Shown here piece by piece: positions 1 to 7,895 of a stretch of 34,984 nucleotides of DNA. The notes under the pieces are model-generated. The model saw only the letters and a list, made by a program, of their open reading frames with translations. It was not told the origin of the DNA and ran no database searches. The first letter of the stretch is position 1. Each line of letters begins with the position of its first letter. Origin of the DNA: Fibrobacteria bacterium GUT31 (GTDB lineage Bacteria; Fibrobacterota; Fibrobacteria; Fibrobacterales; Fibrobacteraceae). The position numbers were made by a program, and so were the translations under genes. The DNA lies in the NCBI GenBank assembly GCA_001462225.1, contig LIUH01000152.1:1-34984 (forward strand). Direction: 5' to 3'.

Positions 1-20
1 GCGAATAAATCAGCGTTTAC

Positions 21-31
21 TTTACTAATTT
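21..31 (+). promoter_or_regulatory. Candidate -10 element of the signal peptidase gene
   Basis: TTTAC followed by TAATTT (26-31) resembles the TTTTC-TATATT element upstream of other genes here. It ends 8 nt before the ATG at 40, and no Shine-Dalgarno sequence lies between, so a leaderless transcript is predicted. Its upstream flank (1-20) matches the dispersed sequence AACGCTGATTTATTCGC in reverse orientation. Confidence 0.4.
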
Positions 32-39
32 CCTTCTCA

Positions 40-1233
40 ATGAAACTTTTAAAAACCTTTGTACGGGAGTTCGCTATACCTATAGCTATTGCGCTTGTGG
101 TGATAGCTTTTGCAATACAAGCATTCAAAATTCCAAGCGGTTCTATGGAAGATACTCTCTTTGAGGGCGATTTTCTTTTGGGTTTAAAGTTTATTTACGG
201 CATCCCCATTCCGTTTTCAAACGGCAAAATCCCCGTTTCCGAGCCGGACACCGGCGAAATTGTGATTTTCCGCTACCCCGGCGAACCCGAATACCCTGAC
301 TACAACGTTAAACGCTATACTCACATCGCAAACGCCCTTATGTTCGGCAACTTTTTTTGGGATAACCAAGCCCCTGCCGGCAGCCCTAAACTCGTTCACT
401 ACGCCGAAGGCCCAAAAGATTACATAAAACGCTGTGTCGCAAAAAGCGGGCAGAGAGTTTCGGTTAAAAACGGCAAATTGTTCGTGGACGGAGTTCAGCA
501 AGCCCTTAGAGGACAGGGAAAATACACCGCAAATTTCAGAGATAATACACCCCGCGACTATTTAAGAGAGATAAAAGTACCGGAACCCAATGAAACAATA
601 AACTTTGATACCCTCTCCCTTCACGATATATGGTGGATTCGCTCGCTGATGATTCAGGAAATGCCCGATAGCCTTGTAGAATTCGATATTTCCCTAATCC
701 GAAACGGGCAGAATTTGGAAAATTACAGTTTTGGCTCCAAAATAATAAATATGAATGTTCTCCGCCAAGCCGCCCGCACAGGCTTTTTAGACCAGGAATT
801 TATAGAACGGTTTTATCCGCAATTAAGAACACAACGCAAGGGCCTTTTCGGCAGCCGCTTGGTGAACTACCATACCTTCTACGTATCTGAGCTGGAAGAT
901 TTGCAAGCGAATTTGGAATTTGAAAACGCTAATTTAGACAGTTCCGATTCAAAACTTGAACTAAAATGGCAAATACTTGTAAACGGCAAGCCCGTTTCCG
1001 AATACACGGTAAAAGACAAAGCTTACTTTATGATGGGTGACAATCGGGATAATTCGCTGGACAGCCGCTATTGGGGTTTTGTAAGCGCTAGGAATATAAA
1101 AGCAAAAGCATTCATAATATATTTCAGTTTGGAAAAGGAATCCAAGGTGGAATTGTTAAAACCCTGGACATGGATATACCTTCCTATGGACATACGCTGG
1201 AGCCGAATAGCGAGGATCATACATCTTATTTAG
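40..1233 (+). CDS. lepB: Signal peptidase I (leader peptidase) with enlarged cap region
   Basis: Inner-membrane serine protease that cleaves signal peptides from exported proteins. The protein has 397 aa, longer than the E. coli enzyme (about 324 aa). Residues 11-29 form the N-terminal membrane anchor. The motif PSGSM gives the catalytic Ser35, and Lys130 in YIKR is the general base. Box E, GDNRDNSLDSRYWGF, is near residues 333-347. About 190 residues separate the Lys box from box E and hold a family-atypical insertion, probably an extended periplasmic cap. The ATG at 40 is chosen because the anchor begins immediately after it and a -10-like element lies 8 nt upstream. The many lipoproteins and secreted proteins nearby are the kind of substrate the export pathway handles, although lipoproteins themselves use signal peptidase II. 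Confidence 0.95.
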   Translation: MKLLKTFVREFAIPIAIALVVIAFAIQAFKIPSGSMEDTLFEGDFLLGLKFIYGIPIPFSNGKIPVSEPDTGEIVIFRYPGEPEYPDYNVKRYTHIANALMFGNFFWDNQAPAGSPKLVHYAEGPKDYIKRCVAKSGQRVSVKNGKLFVDGVQQALRGQGKYTANFRDNTPRDYLREIKVPEPNETINFDTLSLHDIWWIRSLMIQEMPDSLVEFDISLIRNGQNLENYSFGSKIINMNVLRQAARTGFLDQEFIERFYPQLRTQRKGLFGSRLVNYHTFYVSELEDLQANLEFENANLDSSDSKLELKWQILVNGKPVSEYTVKDKAYFMMGDNRDNSLDSRYWGFVSARNIKAKAFIIYFSLEKESKVELLKPWTWIYLPMDIRWSRIARIIHLI

Positions 1234-1254
1234 CAAACGCCGATTTATTCGCTT
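1234..1254 (+). repeat. Dispersed repeat head, AACGCTGATTTATTCGC type
   Basis: Immediately after the lepB stop, AACGCCGATTTATTCGC recurs with small changes at 1-20 (reverse), 10680-10692 and 31150-31166. The string TTATTCGCTTGGGGAGTGGC spanning its right end recurs exactly at 32352-32371. Here and at 31.16 kb it abuts a seven-base array. Confidence 0.55.
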
Positions 1255-1343
1255 GGGGAGTGGCTAGTAGGGAATGGGGAGTGGAAAAAACATGAATTTA
1301 AGCGTTTTTCTACTCCCTACTCCCCACTTCCTACTCCCTAAGC
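1251..1343. repeat. Long inverted repeat built of 7-bp units
   Basis: The left arm (1251-1289, GGGAGTG/GGGAATG units) and right arm (1305-1343, CTACTCC units) are imperfect reverse complements of about 39 nt around a 15-nt spacer; the inner ends GGAAAAA and TTTTTC pair. It lies between lepB and the next gene. It could act as a transcription terminator, but its seven-base periodicity matches arrays found elsewhere in the window. Nothing else is seen from 1344 to about 1461 apart from a T-rich stretch that may hold the next promoter. Confidence 0.6.
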
Positions 1344-1461
1344 CAGTTAATCATCACTTACTTTAATTTTTTCATCCCCTTTTCTCGCTTTTTAACCCGT
1401 TATTTTTGCTTTTTCTCGCAAAAGACTTGTGTTTTGCCATTTTTTTTTTATTTTTACTTGT

Positions 1462-1890
1462 ATGCGTTATTTTGCCTTTTCCAGTAAAATTTTATTCTGC
1501 CTCTTTTGGGTGATTGTTTCCGTTTCTTGCGAAGAAGAGGCAATTCCGGTAGAAGAAGCGGATATTCCGAACGACGAATACATTGAACCGGCTACGGAAC
1601 AATTCAAAGAGCCTACGGATTTAAAAATCGGCTACAAAAAAGCCCGTAATTTCAATAAGGCAAGCGAAGCTCTTGTTATTATGGGGCAGGAATGGGCGGA
1701 ACAAATGGAGCAGGTTGACGACGAAGAAAAATTAAAAATGGCCGCTTCTTACGAAGATGCCCAAGAAGGTTTAATTCGCAAATTCGGAATATGCGGCAAA
1801 GAAGAATTCAAGTGGATTCAAACCAAAGCATTACCGGAACCTTCTAATAGAGATATTTTTGCGAGAGCTGGCGTTTGGATTAAAAAATAG
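1462..1890 (+). CDS. Small predicted lipoprotein, function unknown
   Basis: The protein has 142 aa from the ATG at 1462. A GTG at 1429 in the same frame would add 11 residues, but those precede the natural signal peptide. The N-terminus has a positively charged start, a hydrophobic run FCLFWVIVSVS and a Cys (lipobox-like VSVSC) followed by an acidic stretch EEEAIPVEEADIP. It is therefore probably lipidated and anchored in the envelope. The rest is charged and probably helical (EWAEQMEQVDDEEKLKMAAS). I do not recognise the family. It ends 8 nt before fabI, whose Shine-Dalgarno begins right after this gene's stop, so the two are probably co-transcribed. Confidence 0.7.
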   Translation: MRYFAFSSKILFCLFWVIVSVSCEEEAIPVEEADIPNDEYIEPATEQFKEPTDLKIGYKKARNFNKASEALVIMGQEWAEQMEQVDDEEKLKMAASYEDAQEGLIRKFGICGKEEFKWIQTKALPEPSNRDIFARAGVWIKK

Positions 1891-1898
1891 GAGTTTAC

Positions 1899-2690
1899 AT
1901 GTCGATGAAAGGAAAAAAAGGCATTATTTTTGGCGTAGCCAACGACCGCTCTATCGCCTGGGGCATAGCGAAAAAACTTTTGGACGAAGGTGCGGAAGTG
2001 GCGTTCAGCTACAACGGTGAACGCTTAAAACGCAATTTGGACAAACTTCTCCAAAACTACCCCGGGTACAAGCTCTATGACTGCGATGTTTCCAACGAAG
2101 AAAATATTTCAAATGTCGCAGAGCAGTATAAAACCGAAGTAGGCCAGTGCGATTTTTTGGTTCATGCCATAGGTTTTGCGGATAAAACTTATCTGGAAGG
2201 GCAGTTTTTGCCGACTCCTAAAGATGTGTTCTTGCAAGCTATGGATATTTCCGCATATTCCTTTGTTTCCTTGACCCGTGCCTTTAAGCCTTTAATGGTT
2301 AAGGGCAGTTCGATTTTGACCCTTACATACCTTGGCAGCGAAAAGGTTGTTCAAAACTACAATGTGATGGGAGTAGCAAAGGCTGCTTTGGAATCTATAG
2401 TTCGCTACTTGGCTTACGACCTTGGCCCGGAAGGAATAAGGGTTAACGCCATCAGTGCAGGCCCTGTGAACACACTTGCCGCACGAGGCATCAGCGATTT
2501 CACCGATTTGCTGAAAATCCACCGAAAAATAGCCCCTCTCCGCGAAAATACAATTCCGGAACATGTAGGCGGTGCGGCATACTTTCTTTTAAGCGACCTC
2601 TCTTGCGGAGTGACTTCCGAGATTATGTATGTGGACGGCGGTTATAATACGGTAACGGTGGGGCCAATTTCCGCTTACGATAAAGAATAG
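1899..2690 (+). CDS. fabI: Enoyl-[acyl-carrier-protein] reductase (NADH)
   Basis: Last reductive step of each type II fatty acid elongation cycle: trans-2-enoyl-ACP to acyl-ACP using NADH, in the cytoplasm. The protein has 263 aa, the usual FabI length. The Rossmann start GVANDRSIAWGIA is the FabI signature. The catalytic site is NYNVMGVAK, with Tyr154 and Lys161 (Y-x6-K), and the additional FabI Tyr is Tyr144. INAISAGPV-type sequence near residues 183-188 and a C-terminal MYVDGGYN complete the fold. The ATG follows AGGAG at 1890-1894 by 4 nt. Its TAG stop overlaps the GTG of the receptor gene by one base, so translation is probably coupled. FabI is the triclosan-sensitive form of enoyl reductase. 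Confidence 0.95.
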   Translation: MSMKGKKGIIFGVANDRSIAWGIAKKLLDEGAEVAFSYNGERLKRNLDKLLQNYPGYKLYDCDVSNEENISNVAEQYKTEVGQCDFLVHAIGFADKTYLEGQFLPTPKDVFLQAMDISAYSFVSLTRAFKPLMVKGSSILTLTYLGSEKVVQNYNVMGVAKAALESIVRYLAYDLGPEGIRVNAISAGPVNTLAARGISDFTDLLKIHRKIAPLRENTIPEHVGGAAYFLLSDLSCGVTSEIMYVDGGYNTVTVGPISAYDKE

Positions 2691-5005
2691 TGCTTCCTCT
2701 TTTAATTACTTTTTTTGGCATTGTTTCCGACCCGGATTTTGCCGAGAGCGATTCCTTGCAAATAGAGGTGCTTGAAAGCGGCGTAACCATCGCCGCTCGT
2801 TTTAACGAACAATTCAAACTTGAACTGCCAAAAGACACAGCTTGGAGTATATGCGTTTATTCTCAGCAGGAAAAGTGCTACGAACTGAAATACCTAGGGC
2901 AAGATTCCGTTTTTTCTGCGGAAATACAGGGAAAGGAGAATGTGATTTGGTTTGATGACGGGAGTTCGGAGTTCGGAGTTGAGAGTGGAGAGTTGAGAGT
3001 GGAGAGTGATGGGGAATCGGTTGCGGACTCTATACCGCAGAGTTCCACGACTGAGCAGGTCACTGAATTGCGGAAAGTTGTTGTGCAGTTGCGCAAAAAG
3101 CCTCGGCGAAAATTAGGCGAATCGGTTGTGAGCGCAAAGAGCATAAAGAGAATGCCGGGGCTTGCAGAGGCAGATGTTATACGAAGCATTCAGGCTTTGC
3201 CGGGGGTTGTTGCCAGCTCGGATTTTAGCACGAAAATCTATGTGAGAGGCGGAGCGAGCGACCAAAATTTATTTTTGCTGGACAACGGAATTGTTTATTG
3301 CCCAACGCATTTCTTTGGGCTTTTTTCAACTTTTTTGGTGGAAACGGTGGATGATGTTAAATTTTACAAAAGCGGTTTTCCGGCAGAATACGGCAATCGC
3401 CTGAGTTCTGTTGCCGCCATAAACAGCAGAAAAGGCGGAAATGATACTTTGGACGAATGGTTCAGCAAGAATTCCGTAAAAATCAGCACTTTTGCCGCAC
3501 AGGCACACACTGAAGGCCATCAGGGAAATGCCCGATGGGTTGTAGCGGCGCGTAGCACTTATATAAAGCAAATTCTAGATGCTTTAAAAGCCGCAGGAGT
3601 AACCGATTTTACCGTGGATTACAGATTCACGGATATTCAGGGGGCCTTTGATTATAAAATAAACGATAGACTTGACTTGCATTGGGCAGTATATACCGGT
3701 GCGGATATTCTGAATTTTTCACCGCTTTTCGTAGAATGGGGAAACACCGTTTTGCCGGTAACTCTGCAATATAAAATAAACGATAAGTGGAAGTGGACCG
3801 GAGGCTTTTCTTATAGCGAATTTCACCAGGAGTTTGAAATAGAAGATTTGCTCTCTATGCAAAACGGCGTTTACACGCTGGCAAGCCGCCAATCGTTTTC
3901 TTATTCGGGAATTGACAAGCACACTCCGACATTCGGCTATGATTTGGAATTTTCCGGAGTTTCCTTTGTGCAGGATATTCAAATGACAGGGCAAAAATTT
4001 GAAGACAAACCGGAGGTATATCATCACATTTTATACACACAGGATACATGGCGGCCGGGAGACTGGGAACTGCAATACGGGCTTAGGTTTAACTACCATA
4101 TGCTTTCGGAGCATTTTGGAGTTGAGCCGCGTTTTGCCGCTTCATGGGAATTCGCGGAAAATCAAAAATTGGAATTTCACACGGGCTATTATTTGCAATA
4201 TTTGAACAACCTCATGTTTTCCGACCAGGAGGCGTTAAACGAATTTTACTATCCGTCACGCAAAACAGCCATCAAAGGAAAAATAAAGCCGTCAAGTTCA
4301 ATACTCACTGCAATAGGCTACTCCCGTTCCAATATTTTTGGGATGTTCAATTTCAACACGGAAGCCTATTATAAAACGCAGAACGATTTAACCGTATATA
4401 GCGAACAAAGCATGGACGATTCAACTTCAAGCAGAGTAGAATCCTTAGGCGATATGATTATGACCGGCGAGGGTTATTCTTTTGGCTATGAGGTTTCTTT
4501 GCAAAAACCGGAAGGTTTTATCAGCGGTAGCGTGAATTTTAATCAGGGGTGGTCTGTTTTCAAAGACGGCCCGAACAAAGCCTATTTTCCAAACTGGCAT
4601 CAACCCTATGCGTTGAAGGCGGATTTGTCTTTCAACTGGTTTGAAGAAAATTATTTTCTGCGCACTTCTTTTCAACTGAAGTGGGCAAGCGGAATGCCCT
4701 TTACCCCATATTTAGGTTATTTGGCCGCATACGATATGGATAGGGAATTTCCGGGTTATAGAACTATATCCCTGCGAGGCAATCGCAACACCACGCTGCA
4801 ACCTTATTATTTTCGCTTGGATACAAAATTGATCGATTGGGGCAAAAAGGACAAATGGAATCTTGGCTTCACAATTTTGAACTTGACCGACCATCAAAAC
4901 CTATTCTATACGTTCTACCGCACCGATGAGAACCCTCCCAAAGAAGAAAAAATTTACCAGTTCCCGTTTTTCCCGCTGCTATTTAACTGGGAGTATTATT
5001 TTTAG
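2690..5005 (+). CDS. TonB-dependent outer-membrane receptor
   Basis: Outer-membrane beta-barrel transporter with an N-terminal plug, energised by TonB; the substrate cannot be read from sequence. The protein has 771 aa from a GTG that overlaps the fabI stop. A short hydrophobic start (MLPLLITFFGIVS) is a weak signal peptide. Residues about 20-90 form an extra N-terminal domain, followed by a linker made of a 7-bp repeat array (residues about 92-107). The plug runs from about residue 125 (ELRKVVVQL, possible TonB box) through IRSIQALPGV and IYVRGGASDQNLFLLDNGIVY to about 250. The remainder alternates in the manner of barrel strands and ends in aromatic residues (NWEYYF). Its last 27 bases overlap the convergent lipoprotein gene. 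Confidence 0.88.
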   Translation: MLPLLITFFGIVSDPDFAESDSLQIEVLESGVTIAARFNEQFKLELPKDTAWSICVYSQQEKCYELKYLGQDSVFSAEIQGKENVIWFDDGSSEFGVESGELRVESDGESVADSIPQSSTTEQVTELRKVVVQLRKKPRRKLGESVVSAKSIKRMPGLAEADVIRSIQALPGVVASSDFSTKIYVRGGASDQNLFLLDNGIVYCPTHFFGLFSTFLVETVDDVKFYKSGFPAEYGNRLSSVAAINSRKGGNDTLDEWFSKNSVKISTFAAQAHTEGHQGNARWVVAARSTYIKQILDALKAAGVTDFTVDYRFTDIQGAFDYKINDRLDLHWAVYTGADILNFSPLFVEWGNTVLPVTLQYKINDKWKWTGGFSYSEFHQEFEIEDLLSMQNGVYTLASRQSFSYSGIDKHTPTFGYDLEFSGVSFVQDIQMTGQKFEDKPEVYHHILYTQDTWRPGDWELQYGLRFNYHMLSEHFGVEPRFAASWEFAENQKLEFHTGYYLQYLNNLMFSDQEALNEFYYPSRKTAIKGKIKPSSSILTAIGYSRSNIFGMFNFNTEAYYKTQNDLTVYSEQSMDDSTSSRVESLGDMIMTGEGYSFGYEVSLQKPEGFISGSVNFNQGWSVFKDGPNKAYFPNWHQPYALKADLSFNWFEENYFLRTSFQLKWASGMPFTPYLGYLAAYDMDREFPGYRTISLRGNRNTTLQPYYFRLDTKLIDWGKKDKWNLGFTILNLTDHQNLFYTFYRTDENPPKEEKIYQFPFFPLLFNWEYYF
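2962..3010 (+). repeat. Seven-unit heptanucleotide array inside the receptor gene
   Basis: Seven contiguous 7-bp units: GAGTTCG twice, then GAGTTGA, GAGTGGA, GAGTTGA, GAGTGGA and GAGTGAT. They are translated in frame as a Glu/Ser/Gly/Val-rich linker (EFGVESGELRVES) between the N-terminal domain and the plug. The G-for-T changes fall where GAGTTGA would otherwise place TGA in frame. Confidence 0.85.
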
Positions 5006-5668
5006 ACACCCGGCCCAGCCCCTATCCACGGGTGCGGAATTTTTGCTTTTTACCGTTAGGTTTTGATAATCCCAAAACAAAAGCTCGCCTTTTTGAACGT
5101 CCCACAAACTCCATTCGCTTTCCCAGTCAAAGGTTTTTTTGTCTTTTATGGTGACTTCAATAAAAGATGCAAAAGCCAAGTAGCGAATCTTGTAACGTTG
5201 AGCCAGTTTTTTTAAAAAATTTTTCAACTCCTTGTTTTCGTTCAGGGGAATTTCACGCAAATTCGCAAAAGCATTCCAAAATTCTATGGAATCCCTTTCC
5301 GGAACCTGCGAGCCGGGGAAGAGCAGAACCCTTTCGTTGCCGGGAAATCGCACCGCTAAAACGGAATCCTCCTTTGCCGCAAAATCAAACTCCACGGCAC
5401 TTTCGCTAAAGCTATGGCAATAATCGCACTTCTCAGGGGAATTGGCAATAACATTCAAAGCGGGCAAAACGCCGATTAAAGCACCGGAATCCAATGCCGG
5501 AATTTCGTTTGCCTGTTCCTTGTAAGCCCTGTTCACTTTTACATCAAAATCCGGTGCCTCGCCGCTACGGCAGCCATCGCATGGCGGAGCTTCTCTGCCG
5601 CCTGCGGAATTTTGACCTGCGCAAGCTGCCAAAAGCAAACTAATCAATAGTAATTTTATCAATCGCAT
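4979..5668 (-). CDS. Predicted lipoprotein with two CxxC motifs
   Basis: The protein has 229 aa. It starts with a classical lipoprotein signal peptide, MRLIKLLLISLLLAAC, with the lipid-modified Cys at 16. Two CxxC pairs follow, PPCDGC (residues about 28-33) and KCDYC (about 79-83), suggesting metal binding or a disulfide. The C-terminal half (KKLAQRYKIRYLAFASFIEVTIKDKK...WSLWDVQKGELLFW) has alternating strands. I do not recognise the family. It is the last gene of the leftward DUF4349 operon; its start overlaps the 3' end of the preceding gene by 29 nt. Its own 3' end overlaps the convergent receptor gene by 27 nt. Confidence 0.75.
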   Translation of the reverse strand: MRLIKLLLISLLLAACAGQNSAGGREAPPCDGCRSGEAPDFDVKVNRAYKEQANEIPALDSGALIGVLPALNVIANSPEKCDYCHSFSESAVEFDFAAKEDSVLAVRFPGNERVLLFPGSQVPERDSIEFWNAFANLREIPLNENKELKNFLKKLAQRYKIRYLAFASFIEVTIKDKKTFDWESEWSLWDVQKGELLFWDYQNLTVKSKNSAPVDRGWAGCLKIILPVK

Positions 5669-6107
5669 CTAGAATGTCTTTTTTGCGGTTTTCAAATTTT
5701 GCGCTTTCGCCGGCCGCTTCAACAACAAACATTTTTTTATCCGACTGCACCGCCGCAACAAGGTATAAATCCGAACCCGTGCTGTTTGCAAATGAAAATA
5801 CATAGCCAATAGCCGCTTTGCCGCCAATGCTGACATTTATGGAGTCTTCTTGCTTGTAGTTCGCATTTTTCATCTTTAGCAAAAATGCCTCACGCCAAAA
5901 ATCAATTGAGGCCTCGGCCTTCTGCTCATACTCCGAAACTCTGTAAAGAATGCCGTCCGAACTTACAGCTTTGAATTTATCGCTTGGGCTATCACTATAT
6001 TCCGCAAAATTTTCCGGTGCGGCGGCTTTGAAAGAAGCGCAGGAGATTAGAATTAACAGAATAACCCCATACCCCATACCCCATACCCCATACCCTAATT
6101 TCTTCAT
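5640..6107 (-). CDS. Predicted small lipoprotein with a repeat-derived signal peptide
   Basis: The protein has 155 aa with an N-terminus MKKLGYGVWGMGYGVILLILISC. The hydrophobic stretch and LISC fit a lipoprotein signal (Cys at about 23), but its first half is encoded by a GGGTATG heptamer array. The mature part (SIDFWREAFLLKMKNANYKQEDSINVSIGGKAAIGYVFSF...YLVAAVQSDKKMFVVEAAGE) is a compact alpha/beta sequence resembling small lipoproteins that monitor envelope components, but I cannot assign a family. It is third in the leftward operon: it starts 2 nt after the preceding gene stops and its end overlaps the next gene. Confidence 0.72.
   Translation of the reverse strand: MKKLGYGVWGMGYGVILLILISCASFKAAAPENFAEYSDSPSDKFKAVSSDGILYRVSEYEQKAEASIDFWREAFLLKMKNANYKQEDSINVSIGGKAAIGYVFSFANSTGSDLYLVAAVQSDKKMFVVEAAGESAKFENRKKDILDAIDKITID
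6065..6092 (-). repeat. Heptanucleotide array (four units) in a signal-peptide coding region
   Basis: Four tandem CCCCATA units on the + strand are read on the - strand as GGGTATG repeats and encode GYGVWGMGYGV at residues 5-15 of the lipoprotein. The same unit occurs between genes at 31169-31196. Confidence 0.85.
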
Positions 6108-6108
6108 C

Positions 6109-6717
6109 TTAAAAATCCCTCCGCATTGAGTTTAAATCGGTTGAATTTATCCAGAGGAACGGCGAACGGCTTGAGACTTTTGCCACAGGCGAAGCAAAGG
6201 CAGAGGCGGAAATTGAGACTGAGGCGAGCGCAGCTCTTTTTTCTATTGCCTGCTTTTGCCCTTGCAAATTTTCTATTTGCGAATTCAAATTCACCATCTC
6301 GCGTTCTACGGATTGCAGTTCCTTTAGGGGCGCATTCTTAACCAAATCGTGATATGCGTCCATAAGTTTTTTCCTTGACTGTATTTGCAAATCCAATCTT
6401 TCCAAATCCGCTTTTCGGTCTTGGCTGGAAAAATTTTTATCCGCAACTTCAGCAAAACCTTCTAGGCTCTTCTGAAACTCCTGCAATTCGCTAACCGGCA
6501 ATCTGAGTGAAATCGAAAAGTTATTATAACTAGTAAAATAGCCGCCTTTTGATTCTACTGTTTGTATTATTTTTTGAAAAACGCTATCTGCATTTGCGGT
6601 TCTTACGGAAAAAGAAATTTGCTGCTCCACCACGGAAGAATCGGCGGCAAAAACTGTCTGAACCCCGATGCCCCCGATTAATAGGATTATTAGGATAAAG
6701 TTGTGGATTTGTTTCAT
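6109..6717 (-). CDS. Secreted DUF4349-like protein
   Basis: The protein has 202 aa. It starts with a signal peptide (NFILIILLIGGIGVQTVFA, cleavage after about residue 24) and has no lipobox Cys, so it is probably periplasmic. The body matches the DUF4349 pattern: strand-rich N-terminal half (ISFSVRTANADSVFQKIIQTVESKGGYFTSYNNFSISLRLPVSELQEF, residues about 33-85), then a long coiled-coil helix pair (LERLDLQIQSRKKLMDAYHDLVKN...LNSQIENLQGQKQAIE, about 104-160), then VSISASA. It is a shorter paralogue of the upstream gene, with which it shares an ATGA stop/start overlap. The function of DUF4349 proteins is not established; a role in the envelope is inferred from export. Confidence 0.78.
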   Translation of the reverse strand: MKQIHNFILIILLIGGIGVQTVFAADSSVVEQQISFSVRTANADSVFQKIIQTVESKGGYFTSYNNFSISLRLPVSELQEFQKSLEGFAEVADKNFSSQDRKADLERLDLQIQSRKKLMDAYHDLVKNAPLKELQSVEREMVNLNSQIENLQGQKQAIEKRAALASVSISASAFASPVAKVSSRSPFLWINSTDLNSMRRDF

Positions 6718-7889
6718 TTTGCCCTCCTCAAAACTTCTTTAACCGCTTCGGAGTTTTTTTGCTCCACATCCAGGCTCGGAAATTTTGCAACTGCTATTTT
6801 CGAGATTTTTTTATCGGATTCTTTTAGAATCGCTATGTAAATAACTCTAGGTTCCGTTTCAAAACTTTGCAAGCGAATCAGGGAGAAATTCTCTTCGCTT
6901 TTTAATTCCGCATTATATTTTGATTTGTAAAATTCGAGCATTGCGTTTGCCCAAAAATCCGGTGTGCCTTGGGGGTTGTTTTTTCTTTCAAAAGCCGAGA
7001 ATTCCGCATTCAGAGCAGAAGCCGCACTCCATTTTGTCCGAGAATCTTCCGTTTCTATAAAGTCCTGAGGAATGCTCAGTTTCAATGCCTTGGACGCATA
7101 AGGCTGTGTTTCGGGCAATGTGGCGAACCATTCAAAGGCCTCTATGTTTGTGCGATAAGGAACGGCTTGCACCGGAGTATTTCTAGCCCAGAGGTTTATG
7201 GTGGAAAATGCGGCTTTGCGCAAAAGTTCTTTTTCCGTCAGTTTTCTCTGCTCAATTTGCTCGCTCACCCTTTGGATTTCTTTGAGCAACGCAAGTTTTT
7301 CCGGCTCGGTTTTAGCCGCAGCCAGAAGCTCCTGCAACCTAGCTAGGGTGGCTTCCGCTATGCGGAGACGTGCGGCGTTATCGGAGTAGGCATCGGTTAT
7401 GTCGTTTGCATAAATGTTCTTGTTTATAATTTTGCCAAGCGTTAGGATGTAGTTGAAAAAATCCCTGAACTCCGCCACGGGAATTTGCAGAGAAACAAAG
7501 CCGTTCCTGCGATTGCTAACCGAACCGCCTTTAGCAACCGCTCTTTGTATAACCGTGTCTATAACAGCTTCCGGCTGGGAATTTTCAAGATGAACATCGC
7601 CTGTATAATTCACCATTCGTTTTTGAGGACCTGAGCTTTCAGCCGGGGCAGCCTCATCAGCAGCGGCAGCGGCTTTCACGCCAAGTTCGCCCTTATCGTA
7701 GAGCACTGTTTTTTCGGCACTGCCGGCTCTGCCGAAAAGCCCTCCCGCACCCATGTCTCCACCCGTGGCGTCCGCAGCATTCTCGTAGAGAACTTCCGCT
7801 TCGGCATACTGGGGGGCATAATAAGACCTGGGATTGCCGGCACACGCCAAGAGCAGAAAAACACTTGCTAATAAAAGAATATATCGCAC
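6714..7889 (-). CDS. DUF4349-domain lipoprotein
   Basis: The protein has 391 aa from a GTG at 7889. The signal peptide MRYILLLASVFLLLAC has a lipobox Cys at 16. A low-complexity Ala/Glu/Gly region (residues about 30-90) leads to the DUF4349 core (about 92-240). The core contains RMVNYTGDVHLENSQPEAV, an IPVAEFRDFFNYI strand-helix and an antiparallel coiled coil rich in E, K, L and R. A second domain of about 130 residues (ALNAEFSAFERKNN...VAKFPSLDVEQKNSEAVKEVLRRAK) resembles the small lipoprotein two genes downstream. It is the promoter-proximal gene of the four-gene operon; a TACATT -10 element ends 6 nt upstream of the GTG. ATG 7889-7891 is out of frame, which supports the GTG. Confidence 0.8.
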   Translation of the reverse strand: MRYILLLASVFLLLACAGNPRSYYAPQYAEAEVLYENAADATGGDMGAGGLFGRAGSAEKTVLYDKGELGVKAAAAADEAAPAESSGPQKRMVNYTGDVHLENSQPEAVIDTVIQRAVAKGGSVSNRRNGFVSLQIPVAEFRDFFNYILTLGKIINKNIYANDITDAYSDNAARLRIAEATLARLQELLAAAKTEPEKLALLKEIQRVSEQIEQRKLTEKELLRKAAFSTINLWARNTPVQAVPYRTNIEAFEWFATLPETQPYASKALKLSIPQDFIETEDSRTKWSAASALNAEFSAFERKNNPQGTPDFWANAMLEFYKSKYNAELKSEENFSLIRLQSFETEPRVIYIAILKESDKKISKIAVAKFPSLDVEQKNSEAVKEVLRRAK

Positions 7890-7895
7890 ATGGAT

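Noticed and set aside
2292..2564. Antisense open frames inside fabI and other well-conserved genes
   Set aside because: They lie opposite genes with clear family motifs and show no protein-like features of their own.
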